The notes under the pieces are model-generated. The model had not been told where the DNA came from. It searched no databases and was given only the letters and a program-made list of their open reading frames with translations. This document shows positions 1-6,411 of a stretch of DNA of 8,029 bases, piece by piece (the first letter of the stretch is position 1; each line of letters starts with the position of its first letter). The translations under genes were made by a program, and so were the position numbers. Source of the DNA: JALYGJ01 sp963781705. GTDB lineage: Bacteria; Chloroflexota; Limnocylindria; Limnocylindrales; CSP1-4. Location: positions 1 through 8,029 of the forward strand of contig CAWAGP010000005.1 of assembly GCA_963781705.1 (NCBI GenBank), in the 5' to 3' direction.

Positions 1-1221
1 GACCGTCCGTTCGGCCGACGTGATCGGAATGAGTGCTTCCTCGAAGTGGATCACGCCGGCGTCGAGCGTACGCTGGAACTGGCGCTCCTCGGCGGCGATG
101 ACCGAGACGATTTCGGCGCGGCGCTCGTCAAGGTACGGGTATGCGCCATTCATCGTCTGGACGACGACCGACGACAGCTCGGCCAGGAACGGGTCGTGCC
201 AGCCAAGCAGCCGGCCATGGCGCACCGCGCGGCGCAGGATACGGCGCATGACGTACCCGCGGCCTTCGTTTGTTGGCCGCACGCCGTCCGCGGCCAGAAA
301 GGTCAGCGCACGGACGTGGTCGGCGATGACCTGGTAGCTGAAACGCTCCTGCTCGAACGTTTCCGGGTCGTGGCCGAGCAGGCCACGCATGTACTCGTGA
401 ATGGGCGTGAACAGGTCGGTGTCGTAATTGGTCGGCACACCCTGCAGAACACTCGCCAGGCGCTCGAAACCCATGCCCGTGTCGACGCTCTTGAACGGCA
501 ACGGCAGGCGTCGCCCGTCGGCCTGCTGGTCAAACTCCATGAACACCAGGTTCCAGATCTCCAGCCAGCGCGGACAGTTCTCGGAGTGATCGGGCACGCA
601 GTGCGGCCCTTCGGAAAGGTGGGCACCGCGGTCGAAATGGATCTCGCTGCACGGGCCGCACGGTCCCGTGTCGGCCATCCGCCAGAAGTTGTGGTCGTCG
701 CCTTTGTCCACGTCGCCCCACACGGCCATGCGCTCGGGCGGCATGCCCACCTCGTGCCAGTAGGTGCGCGCATCCTCGTCGTCCTTGTAGGTCGTCGCGC
801 CGAGACGTTCGAAGGGGATGCCGTACGTGGTAGTCAGCAACTCGACCGCCCAAGCGATCGCCTCGCGCTTGAAGTAGTCGCCGAAGCTCCAGTTGCCGAG
901 CATCTCGAAGAAGGTGTGGTGGCGCGTGGTCCGCCCGACCTCCTCGAAGTCGTTGTGCTTGCCAGCTACGCGCAGGCAGCGCTGGTAGTCGACCGCACGC
1001 TTGTAGCCGCGCTGCTCGCGTCCGGTCAGCACGTCCTTGAACTGGACCATGCCCGAGTTGGCGAAGAGCAGCGTCGGATCGTCGGCGGGCACCAGGCTGG
1101 CACTGGACACGACCTGGTGGCCGCGCTCGGCAAAGAAATCGACGAAGCGTTGCCGAATCTGGGCTGCGGGCATTGGCGGAATCGGCGCGCCGCCACCCTC
1201 ACCAAAGGTGCGTTCGGGCAT
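1..1221 (-). CDS. alaS: Alanyl-tRNA synthetase, N-terminal part (runs off left edge)
   Basis: Cytoplasmic class II enzyme that activates alanine with ATP and charges tRNA-Ala. The 407 visible codons cover the catalytic core and part of the tRNA-recognition domain; the editing and C-Ala domains lie beyond the edge. Visible landmarks are the family start IRQRFVDFF near residue 22, TRHHTFFEM at 99-107 (motif 2 region), DTGPCGPCSE from 184, DTGMGFERL from 247 (motif 3) and the RRILRRAVRHG helix near 320. I chose the ATG at 1221 because a TAGAGT hexamer lies 6 nt upstream, as in a leaderless promoter. An in-frame ATG at 1173 (MPAAQIRQRF) is closer to the E. coli N-terminus and would drop a 16-residue Gly/Pro-rich leader; neither start has a Shine-Dalgarno. 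It lies 105 bp after the DUF948-like gene and probably has its own promoter. Family assignment is certain; only the start is open. Confidence 0.97.
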   Translation of the reverse strand, partial: MPERTFGEGGGAPIPPMPAAQIRQRFVDFFAERGHQVVSSASLVPADDPTLLFANSGMVQFKDVLTGREQRGYKRAVDYQRCLRVAGKHNDFEEVGRTTRHHTFFEMLGNWSFGDYFKREAIAWAVELLTTTYGIPFERLGATTYKDDEDARTYWHEVGMPPERMAVWGDVDKGDDHNFWRMADTGPCGPCSEIHFDRGAHLSEGPHCVPDHSENCPRWLEIWNLVFMEFDQQADGRRLPLPFKSVDTGMGFERLASVLQGVPTNYDTDLFTPIHEYMRGLLGHDPETFEQERFSYQVIADHVRALTFLAADGVRPTNEGRGYVMRRILRRAVRHGRLLGWHDPFLAELSSVVVQTMNGAYPYLDERRAEIVSVIAAEERQFQRTLDAGVIHFEEALIPITSAERTV

Positions 1222-1227
1222 GGGCTA

Positions 1228-1233
1228 ACTCTA
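1228..1233 (-). promoter_or_regulatory. Predicted -10 box (TAGAGT) of a leaderless alaS promoter
   Basis: On the minus strand the hexamer TAGAGT is followed by 6 nt (TAGCCC) and then the alaS ATG. A sigma-70-type -10 box at this distance would put the transcription start at or within a base of the A of the ATG. No clear -35 box is visible. Two other genes in this window have the same arrangement, which raises confidence. This is inference from spacing, not a mapped start. Confidence 0.5.
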
Positions 1234-1283
1234 GCGAAAGCGGGCGCCACCCTTCTCCGATTGATGCCTGTGGCCGTTGGTCT

Positions 1284-1304
1284 GGCAGGCAGCGCTGCCT
1301 AGCC
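1284..1304. terminator. GC-rich hairpin in the gap before alaS, possible terminator or boundary
   Basis: The 105-bp gap between the DUF948-like gene and alaS contains a perfect 14-bp palindrome (AGGCAGCGCTGCCT, 1287-1300). It extends by three more pairs around one bulged base, giving a hairpin of about 8 bp with a GCGC loop. A second perfect palindrome, AGCCGCGGCT (1301-1310), follows at once. No T-tract is present on either strand, so this is not a classic intrinsic terminator. It could attenuate read-through into alaS. In a sequence this GC-rich, short palindromes can also arise by chance. Confidence 0.3.
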
Positions 1305-1326
1305 GCGGCTGCTGGCGCCCAAGCAG

Positions 1327-1776
1327 CTACTGGCGCCCGCGCCGCTCCTCGACGCTGCGCCGCAACCGGTCGGCGCCGCGCGCCAGGCCCTGCCCGGCAG
1401 CGCTGACACCGCGCCGCGCGCGTTCCACGGCCGCTGCCGGCCCGCGCACCATGTCCTCGGCTGCTTCCACCGTTGCACGCAGGGAACTGACCGTCGCATC
1501 CGCCTCGTCGAGCAGCGCATCAACGCGTTCCACGCGGGGCGGCAACTCGCTGGCCAATCGCGCCAGCTGCGCCGATGCGGTGCGCAGGTCGCGTAGGGCG
1601 GCCGGCAGGTCGCCCTCGACCACCTCGATGACCCGCCGCGCTGCGTCGGCGGTGGCGCGCGCGTCGCGCGACAGGCGCACCAGCGCGACAGCACCGACCA
1701 GCACCGACATCACGATGATCAGCAGCGCAACGATGCCAACGGCGCAGAAGACGATGTTGACCTGATCGGCAGTCAT
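1327..1776 (-). CDS. DUF948-like single-pass membrane protein with long helical tail
   Basis: A 149-residue protein of unknown exact role. The N-terminus is MTADQVN followed by one strong hydrophobic segment (about residues 8-34). The rest (about 38-140) is an Ala/Arg/Glu-rich stretch with heptad-like hydrophobics and almost no helix breakers, so probably a long amphipathic helix or coiled coil, with a basic C-terminus. This architecture and length match DUF948 (YtxG-like) proteins, which are membrane-anchored and poorly characterised; the match is by layout and is not certain. The ATG at 1776 overlaps the stop of the preceding gene (TGATG) and no Shine-Dalgarno is visible, so translation probably depends on coupling. 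It lies just upstream of alaS in the direction of transcription. The alternative is any other anchored coiled-coil protein. Confidence 0.8.
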   Translation of the reverse strand: MTADQVNIVFCAVGIVALLIIVMSVLVGAVALVRLSRDARATADAARRVIEVVEGDLPAALRDLRTASAQLARLASELPPRVERVDALLDEADATVSSLRATVEAAEDMVRGPAAAVERARRGVSAAGQGLARGADRLRRSVEERRGRQ

Positions 1777-2048
1777 CAGTCGCGCGCCGGCGAGAGCATG
1801 CTCGCCGCAACTATCAGCACGATGCCCAGCCAGGCCAGGAGCGACGCCCAGACCACGCCGAAGTCACCGATGGCGAGCGGGTCGCCCAGCCGCGAGCCGA
1901 CCTGCTGTCCCGCGAAGGCGCCCAGCACGGCGGCGGTGACGATGAACGGGAAGCGCAGCCCGGCCGAACCGCGGATGGTCAGGTACAGGCCGCTGTGGAA
2001 CAGGCCGACGATGACTGCGAGCAGGACGGCCGGCGCTACCACTGGCAC
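1776..2048 (-). CDS. Small three-helix membrane protein, unknown function
   Basis: A 90-residue hydrophobic protein I do not recognise as a named family. Three likely membrane helices are visible, at about residues 5-24, 33-52 and 63-83. The most distinctive stretches are FHSGLYLTIRG between helices 1 and 2, GAFAGQQVGSRLG ending helix 2, and a short GDFG turn before helix 3. There is no signal peptide or catalytic motif. The GTG at 2048 was chosen because TGAGG lies 6 nt upstream and overlaps the mnmA stop; a GTG at 2042 is the alternative, and the frame stays open further upstream into mnmA. It starts 8 bp after mnmA and ends in a TGATG junction with the DUF948-like gene, so the two membrane proteins were probably made together. 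The coupling and clear hydrophobic pattern make it a real gene; function is open. Confidence 0.78.
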   Translation of the reverse strand: MPVVAPAVLLAVIVGLFHSGLYLTIRGSAGLRFPFIVTAAVLGAFAGQQVGSRLGDPLAIGDFGVVWASLLAWLGIVLIVAASMLSPARD

Positions 2049-2054
2049 AGGTGA

Positions 2055-2059
2055 CCTCA
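2055..2059 (-). promoter_or_regulatory. Shine-Dalgarno (TGAGG) for the 90-aa membrane protein
   Basis: TGAGG lies 6 nt before the GTG at 2048, and its first three bases are the TGA stop codon of mnmA. This is the clearest Shine-Dalgarno in the window. It supports the GTG start and suggests that ribosomes finishing mnmA reinitiate on the small gene. Confidence 0.55.
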
Positions 2060-3214
2060 GTTGACGGCCGCGGCCAGATCGGCCCGCGGTCGCGCTGCGC
2101 TGATACGGCCGCCGCCAAGTACCTCGTCGCCGCGGTAGAACACCGCCGCCTGGCCGGGCGCCGGCGCCCATGCTTCGCGCTCGAGATGCACTTGCCACTG
2201 ACGCCCACCCGGGCCGCTGATTTCGCTTACGGTGCCAGGAACGAGCTCGGCGCGATGGCGGATGCGTACCTGTACCGCGAAGCTGGCATCGGCCGGCGGC
2301 CGGCCGGCCACGAACGACACCTGCTCGACGGTGAAGTCGCGCCGGTACAGATCCTCACGCCGCGCCAGCACGACCACGTTGGATGCGGCGTCGATCTCGC
2401 GCACGTAGCGCGGTTCGCCAAGGGCCACGCCCAGTCCCTGCCGCTGGCCGACGGTGTACGCCGCCGCCCCGCGATGCGTGCCCAAGAGTTGGCCGTCGTC
2501 GTCGAGCAGCGGCCCGGGCTGCTCGGTCCAGCCCGCGCGCGTCGCCAGCGCAGTGCGGTAGTCGCCGCCGGGCACGAAGCAGATCTCCTGGCTCTCGGGC
2601 TTGTCGGCCGTGGCCAGACCGTGCTGACGGGCAACGTCGCGCACCTGCGTCTTGGTCAGCTCGCCGAGCGGGAAGCGCACGTGAGCGAGCTGGTCCTGGC
2701 GCAGGCCGTACAGGAAATAGCTCTGATCCTTGTTGGCATCGAGGCCGGTCAGCAGGCGGTAACGCCGGCCGCCCGGCAAGTCGGCGTCTTCATGCGCGTC
2801 GACCCGTGCGTAGTGGCCGGTGGCGACCGCGTCACACTCGTACTGGCGCAGGGCGCGGCCGAGCAGCGCGCCGAACTTGACGTAGCTGTTGCAGTCGACA
2901 CACGGACTCGGCGTGCGCCCGTCGAGGTAAGCGTCAAGGAACGGCTGCAGGACTCCGGCATCGAACTCGCGCTCGAGGTTGAGCACGTAGAACGGAATGC
3001 CCAACTGGCCGGCCACCCGGCGGGCGTCGTCGGCGGCGTCCAGCGAACAGCAGCTCTTCTTGAACTCGCTGTACGTATCGGCGACGTCGTGCAGCCGCAG
3101 CCAGACGCCGACAACGTCAACGCCCGACTCGGCCAGCAACGCTGCGGCGACCGACGAGTCCACGCCCCCCGACATGGCCACGAGCACCCGCTCGCCTTCC
3201 CTGTGGCCGTTCAC
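2057..3214 (-). CDS. mnmA: tRNA 2-thiouridine(34) synthase MnmA
   Basis: Cytoplasmic PP-loop enzyme that adenylates U34 of the tRNAs for Lys, Glu and Gln and replaces O2 with sulfur, forming s2U. The 385-residue product is near usual length. It shows the ATP-binding SGGVDSS at 15-21, the KSCCS segment, CVDC at 105-108 (Cys108 aligns with the catalytic Cys of DCN/LCN motifs), GHYAR, KDQSYFL, and ESQEICF with the second catalytic Cys at 212. A C-terminal beta-barrel region ends near the stop. The GTG at 3214 is chosen because it overlaps the desulfurase stop as GTGA and leaves a normal short lead before the PP-loop; the frame stays open further upstream but that stretch is not MnmA-like. Overlap with the sulfur-donor gene indicates coupled synthesis. 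The CVDC form is typical of high-GC Gram-positive-type and Chloroflexota-type enzymes (from general knowledge). Confidence 0.97.
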   Translation of the reverse strand: MNGHREGERVLVAMSGGVDSSVAAALLAESGVDVVGVWLRLHDVADTYSEFKKSCCSLDAADDARRVAGQLGIPFYVLNLEREFDAGVLQPFLDAYLDGRTPSPCVDCNSYVKFGALLGRALRQYECDAVATGHYARVDAHEDADLPGGRRYRLLTGLDANKDQSYFLYGLRQDQLAHVRFPLGELTKTQVRDVARQHGLATADKPESQEICFVPGGDYRTALATRAGWTEQPGPLLDDDGQLLGTHRGAAAYTVGQRQGLGVALGEPRYVREIDAASNVVVLARREDLYRRDFTVEQVSFVAGRPPADASFAVQVRIRHRAELVPGTVSEISGPGGRQWQVHLEREAWAPAPGQAAVFYRGDEVLGGGRISAARPRADLAAAVN

Positions 3215-4398
3215 GGGGCCGCGACCTGCTCGCCGAGCGGGTCGGCGGCGACCAGCGACCGGCCGGCGCGGACCCGCGCGATGGCCAGCGGAATGAGCTC
3301 GGCGGCCGCCTCGATCTCCGCGTCTGTGGTCGGCCGGCCGATCGTCAGGCGCAACGAGCCGCGCGCCTCTTCGTCGGGATAACCAAGCGCCGTGAGCACA
3401 TGCGACGGCTCGGTCGAACCGGTCGTGCACGCCGACCCGGTCGACGCGGCGATGCCGTCCAGGTCGAGAGCCAGCACGATTGCCTCGCCCTCCGCTTCGC
3501 GCACGATGACCGACAGATGACCGGGCAGCCGTTTGCGCGGGTGGCCGGTCAGCTCCACGCTCGGCAGTTCGAGGAGCGCGTCGCGCAGCCGGTCGCGCTG
3601 GCGCGCGAGTCGCGGCGCCACCTCCTCACGCTCGGCGCAGGCAAGCTCGTAGGCGACGGCCATGCCGACGGCCCCGGCAACATCCTCCGTGCCGGCACGG
3701 CGATAGCGCTCCTGCGTGCCGCCGTGCAGTTGCGGCAGCAGGATCGTGCCGTGTCTGATGTACAGCGCGCCGGCGCCCTTCGGCCCCTCGAACTTGTGGG
3801 CCGCCATGGACAGCAACTCGACATCGATCTCGCCCATGTCAATCGCCAAATACGGCGCCGCCTGCACCGCATCGAGGTGGATGACCACGCCCTTGTGAGT
3901 TCGGATCCGGCGGATCACGTCGGTCAGCGGCTGGATGGTGCCAACCTCGTTGTTGGCCATCATCAGCGACACGAGGATCGTCCGGTCGTTGATCGCCGCG
4001 TCGAGCTGCTCGGGATCGACGCGACCGTAACGATCGACCGGCAGCACGACCAACTCAAAACCGAACTTCTCCAGGTGGCGCAGCGAGTGCAGCACGGCGT
4101 GGTGTTCGACCGCGCTGGTGACGACGCGGTTGCCGCGCCCCTTGCCGGCCCATGCCGCCCCCTTAAGGGCGAGGTTGATCGCCTCGGTGCCGCCGCTGGT
4201 GAAGACGATCTCGCGCGCTTCGGCGTTCAGGGCGCTCGCCAAGCGGCCACGCGCGTCGTCGAGCGCGGCTCGTGCGCGACGGCCGAACGAGTGCACCGAC
4301 GAGGCGTTGCCGAAGTCGTCAGTGAGCAGCGGCAGCATCTGTTCGAGCGCTTCGCGGCGCAACGGCGCGGTCGCCGCATAGTCGAGGTACGTGGGCAT
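3211..4398 (-). CDS. Cysteine desulfurase, IscS/NifS type (class V aminotransferase)
   Basis: PLP enzyme that turns L-cysteine into L-alanine and carries the sulfur as an enzyme persulfide. The 395-residue product starts MPTYLDYAATAPLR, the family's N-terminus. Further landmarks are FTSGGTEAINLAL, the cofactor-stacking His at 99 in EHHAV, ANNEVGTIQP, HLDAVQ, the PLP Lys at 202 in AAHKFEGPKGAG, and the active-site Cys at 324 in STGSACTTG. The start at 4398 is fixed by this N-terminus and by a TAGAAT box 7 nt upstream. It begins 31 bp after typA and overlaps mnmA by 4 bp, so its likely main job is to supply sulfur for tRNA thiolation. No iscU, iscA or suf gene is nearby, which weakens a dedicated Fe-S role. 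It could still serve Fe-S assembly as a general donor, so no symbol is given (iscS, nifS or sufS-like). Confidence 0.96.
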   Translation of the reverse strand: MPTYLDYAATAPLRREALEQMLPLLTDDFGNASSVHSFGRRARAALDDARGRLASALNAEAREIVFTSGGTEAINLALKGAAWAGKGRGNRVVTSAVEHHAVLHSLRHLEKFGFELVVLPVDRYGRVDPEQLDAAINDRTILVSLMMANNEVGTIQPLTDVIRRIRTHKGVVIHLDAVQAAPYLAIDMGEIDVELLSMAAHKFEGPKGAGALYIRHGTILLPQLHGGTQERYRRAGTEDVAGAVGMAVAYELACAEREEVAPRLARQRDRLRDALLELPSVELTGHPRKRLPGHLSVIVREAEGEAIVLALDLDGIAASTGSACTTGSTEPSHVLTALGYPDEEARGSLRLTIGRPTTDAEIEAAAELIPLAIARVRAGRSLVAADPLGEQVAAP

Positions 4399-4405
4399 CG
4401 CGCCG

Positions 4406-4411
4406 ATTCTA
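4406..4411 (-). promoter_or_regulatory. Predicted -10 box (TAGAAT) of a leaderless desulfurase promoter
   Basis: TAGAAT on the minus strand is followed by 7 nt (CGGCGCG) and then the ATG of the cysteine desulfurase. It is one of few AT-containing patches in the 31-bp gap after typA and is one base from the TATAAT consensus. It would start a transcript at the ATG, giving the sulfur genes a promoter separate from typA. No clear -35 box is visible. Confidence 0.55.
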
Positions 4412-4429
4412 CGCGGCGCTGGCGCCCAT

Positions 4430-6379
4430 TCAGTTGGCGCCTGCGTCCTCTGACGACGCGTGCCGCTCCTCGTACGCCCTGCCGGCAGCGCGCCGGCGGT
4501 CGTGCACGCTGAGGCTGCGCTTGCGCAGGCGCAGGTCGTGCGGCGTGACCTCGACCAGCTCGTCGGCGGCGATGAACTCGATCGCACGCTCGAGCGTCAG
4601 CGGCGGCGGCGGCGTCAGGCGCAACGCCTCGTCGTGTGAGTGGGTGCGGATGTTGGTCAGCTTCTTTTCCTTCGTCGGATTGACATCCATGTCGTTGGGG
4701 CGCGAGTTCTCGCCGACGACCATGCCCTCGTAGACCTGCACACCGCTGCCGATCAACAGTGCTGAGCGCTCCTGCAGGTTGAACAGCGCGTAAGCGTTCG
4801 ATTCACCAGAGCGGTCGCTGACCAGCACGCCGCTCGTGCGGTGGGTCACTTCGCCCGCCCACGGGCCATAACCCTCACCGATCTGGTGCAGCAGCGCAGT
4901 GCCGCGCGTCTCCGTCAGCAGCTGACCGCGGTAGCCGACCAGGCCACGCGTGGGGATCACGAACTCAATGCGCACCCGGCCGTCGGCATCGGTCGACATC
5001 AGCTCCATCCGTGCCTTCCGCTCGGCGAGGGACTGGCTTACCGGGCCGATGAACTCGGGCGGCATGTCGATGGTGATGCGCTCGTACGGCTCGTGTGTTT
5101 CGCCGCCGACCTCATGCAGCAGCACTTCCGGCCGCGAGACCTGCAGCTCGAAGCCTTCGCGGCGCATCTGCTCGATCAGCACGGCCAGTTGAAGCTCACC
5201 GCGGCCGCGCACCTCGAAGGTGTCGGGCGATGCCGTGGGTAACACCTCGATCGACACGTTGCCCAGCACTTCGCGTTCGAGCCGGTCCTTGATCTGGCGG
5301 CTGGTCACGAACTTGCCGTCGCGACCGGCCAGCGGCGAGGTGTTCACGCCGAAGGTCATGGATAGCGTCGGCTCGTCCAGGTCAAGCCGGGCCAGCGGAC
5401 GCGGATCGCGCGGATCGGTGATCGTGTCGCCGATGGTCACGTCGGGAATGCCGGCGACCGCGACGATCTCGCCCGGACCGGCCTCGTCGATATCGACGCG
5501 CTCGATGCCCTTCGCAGTTGTCAGGCTGGTGACCGTGCCGGTGAGCGTGGTCGTTCGGCCCGGATCGACGGTACCGTCGGTCGCGGCGGACTCGTCGCGC
5601 ACGACCGCAATCCGTTGGCCGGTGCGGATATTGCCGTTCCAGATGCGCCCGACCGCCATGCGCCCGACGTAGTCGTTGGCCGACAGGTTGGTGACCAGCA
5701 ACTGCAGCGGGTGGTCGGGCGTGTACATCGGCGGCGGAGTGGTCTGGACCAGCGCATCGAGCAGTGGGCGCAGGTCGGTTCCTGCGCCGGCCTGGTCGGC
5801 CGTCGCCGTACCCGCCTTGGCATTGGTGTAGAGGACCGGGAAGTCAAGCTGCGCGGCGCTCGCGCCAAGGTCGATGAACAGCTCGTAGATCGCGTCGAGG
5901 ACCTCCGCCGGGCGTGCATCGCCACGGTCGATCTTGTTGACCGCGACGACGACGGGCAGGCCGCGCGCAAGCGCCTTTGACAGGACATAGCGCGTCTGGG
6001 GCAGTGGCCCTTCTGCCGCATCGACCAGGAGCAGGATCGCGTCGACCATCAGCAGCGTGCGCTCCACCTCGCCACCAAAGTCGGCATGGCCGGGTGTGTC
6101 GACGATGTTCAGCCGGATGATGTCTGCGCCGTCGTGGTACTCGATCGTGGTCTGCTTGGCCAGGATCGTGATGCCTTTCTCGCGCTCGAGATCGCCCGAG
6201 TCCAGGATCCGGTCGATGACCGCCTCGTTGGCGCGGAAGACGCCCGATTGGCGCAGCATCGCGTCGACGAGCGTGGTCTTGCCGTGGTCGACATGAGCGA
6301 CGATGGCCAGGTTGCGCAGGTCATTGCGCACCGCCGTCGGCGGCGAGGCATGTTGAATCAGTGGCGTGGAGCTGGTCAT
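4430..6379 (-). CDS. typA: Translational GTPase TypA/BipA
   Basis: Ribosome-binding GTPase of the EF-G/LepA group, involved in ribosome assembly and stress adaptation. With the ATG at 6379 the product is 649 residues, longer than the usual 605-615. Landmarks are G1 AHVDHGKTT (28-36), G2 GITIL (69-73), G3 DTPGHADF (94-101), G4 NKID (148-151), then the beta-barrel, EF-G-like III/V domains with RGELQLAVLIEQMRREGFE, PTRGLVGYRGQLLTETRG, and the C-terminal TypA domain. Extra length comes from an insertion around 260-285 in domain II, a C-terminal tail after LRLRKRSLSVHDRRR, and the leader. In-frame alternatives are ATG 6400 and GTG 6331; the last gives RNDLRNLAIVAH right at the start, as in most homologues. 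None has a Shine-Dalgarno, so the start is uncertain. It is divergent from the plus-strand pair. Confidence 0.96.
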   Translation of the reverse strand: MTSSTPLIQHASPPTAVRNDLRNLAIVAHVDHGKTTLVDAMLRQSGVFRANEAVIDRILDSGDLEREKGITILAKQTTIEYHDGADIIRLNIVDTPGHADFGGEVERTLLMVDAILLLVDAAEGPLPQTRYVLSKALARGLPVVVAVNKIDRGDARPAEVLDAIYELFIDLGASAAQLDFPVLYTNAKAGTATADQAGAGTDLRPLLDALVQTTPPPMYTPDHPLQLLVTNLSANDYVGRMAVGRIWNGNIRTGQRIAVVRDESAATDGTVDPGRTTTLTGTVTSLTTAKGIERVDIDEAGPGEIVAVAGIPDVTIGDTITDPRDPRPLARLDLDEPTLSMTFGVNTSPLAGRDGKFVTSRQIKDRLEREVLGNVSIEVLPTASPDTFEVRGRGELQLAVLIEQMRREGFELQVSRPEVLLHEVGGETHEPYERITIDMPPEFIGPVSQSLAERKARMELMSTDADGRVRIEFVIPTRGLVGYRGQLLTETRGTALLHQIGEGYGPWAGEVTHRTSGVLVSDRSGESNAYALFNLQERSALLIGSGVQVYEGMVVGENSRPNDMDVNPTKEKKLTNIRTHSHDEALRLTPPPPLTLERAIEFIAADELVEVTPHDLRLRKRSLSVHDRRRAAGRAYEERHASSEDAGAN

Positions 6380-6390
6380 GGGGAGGGCCA

Positions 6391-6396
6391 ATTGTC
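6391..6396 (-). promoter_or_regulatory. Weak candidate -10 box (GACAAT) for typA
   Basis: On the minus strand GACAAT lies 11 nt before the ATG at 6379 and matches TATAAT at four of six positions. A transcript from it would have a leader of only a few bases. It sits back to back with the plus-strand TAGGAT box inside the 32-bp divergent gap. Support is weak because the first T of the box is missing and no -35 is seen. Confidence 0.25.
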
Positions 6397-6399
6397 GCA

Positions 6400-6405
6400 T
6401 AGGAT
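6400..6405 (+). promoter_or_regulatory. Predicted -10 box (TAGGAT) of a leaderless plus-strand promoter
   Basis: TAGGAT is followed by 6 nt (TGGCGA) and the ATG at 6412. This is the third gene in the window with a TAGRRT hexamer at this exact distance. It would drive the NTP-transferase-like gene and probably the methyltransferase 16 bp behind it. Any -35 element would fall within the start of typA. Confidence 0.5.
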
Positions 6406-6411
6406 TGGCGA

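Noticed and set aside
46..1302. Long plus-strand open frame opposite alaS
   Set aside because: It is the antisense of clear AlaS coding sequence; high GC removes stop codons from that frame. The translation has no recognisable domain and is rich in Arg, Val and His as expected for a shadow.
1222..1326. tRNA or small RNA gene in the largest gap
   Set aside because: At 105 bp it could hold a tRNA, but I see no acceptor stem, TTCRA T-loop or anticodon arm, only short palindromes.
2051..3382. 443-codon plus-strand open frame opposite mnmA
   Set aside because: It covers all MnmA motifs in reverse and shows no domain of its own; shadow of a GC-rich gene.
3214..3430. N-terminal extension of mnmA by 72 codons
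   Set aside because: The extension lies wholly within the desulfurase gene, is Arg-rich and unlike MnmA; the GTG in the GTGA overlap gives a normal N-terminus.
4421..4440. GGCGCC repeated 9 nt apart around the typA stop as a terminator
   Set aside because: The stem is only 6 bp, overlaps the typA end and the region needed for the next promoter, and has no T-tract; GGCGCC is common in this sequence.
3400..4512. 370-codon plus-strand open frame opposite the cysteine desulfurase
   Set aside because: The desulfurase is fixed by its PLP Lys and active-site Cys; the opposite frame is a compositional shadow.
4398..4587. N-terminal extension of the cysteine desulfurase into typA
   Set aside because: The extra residues are Arg/Ser/Thr-rich shadow sequence of typA, and the family starts at MPTYLDYAATAP.
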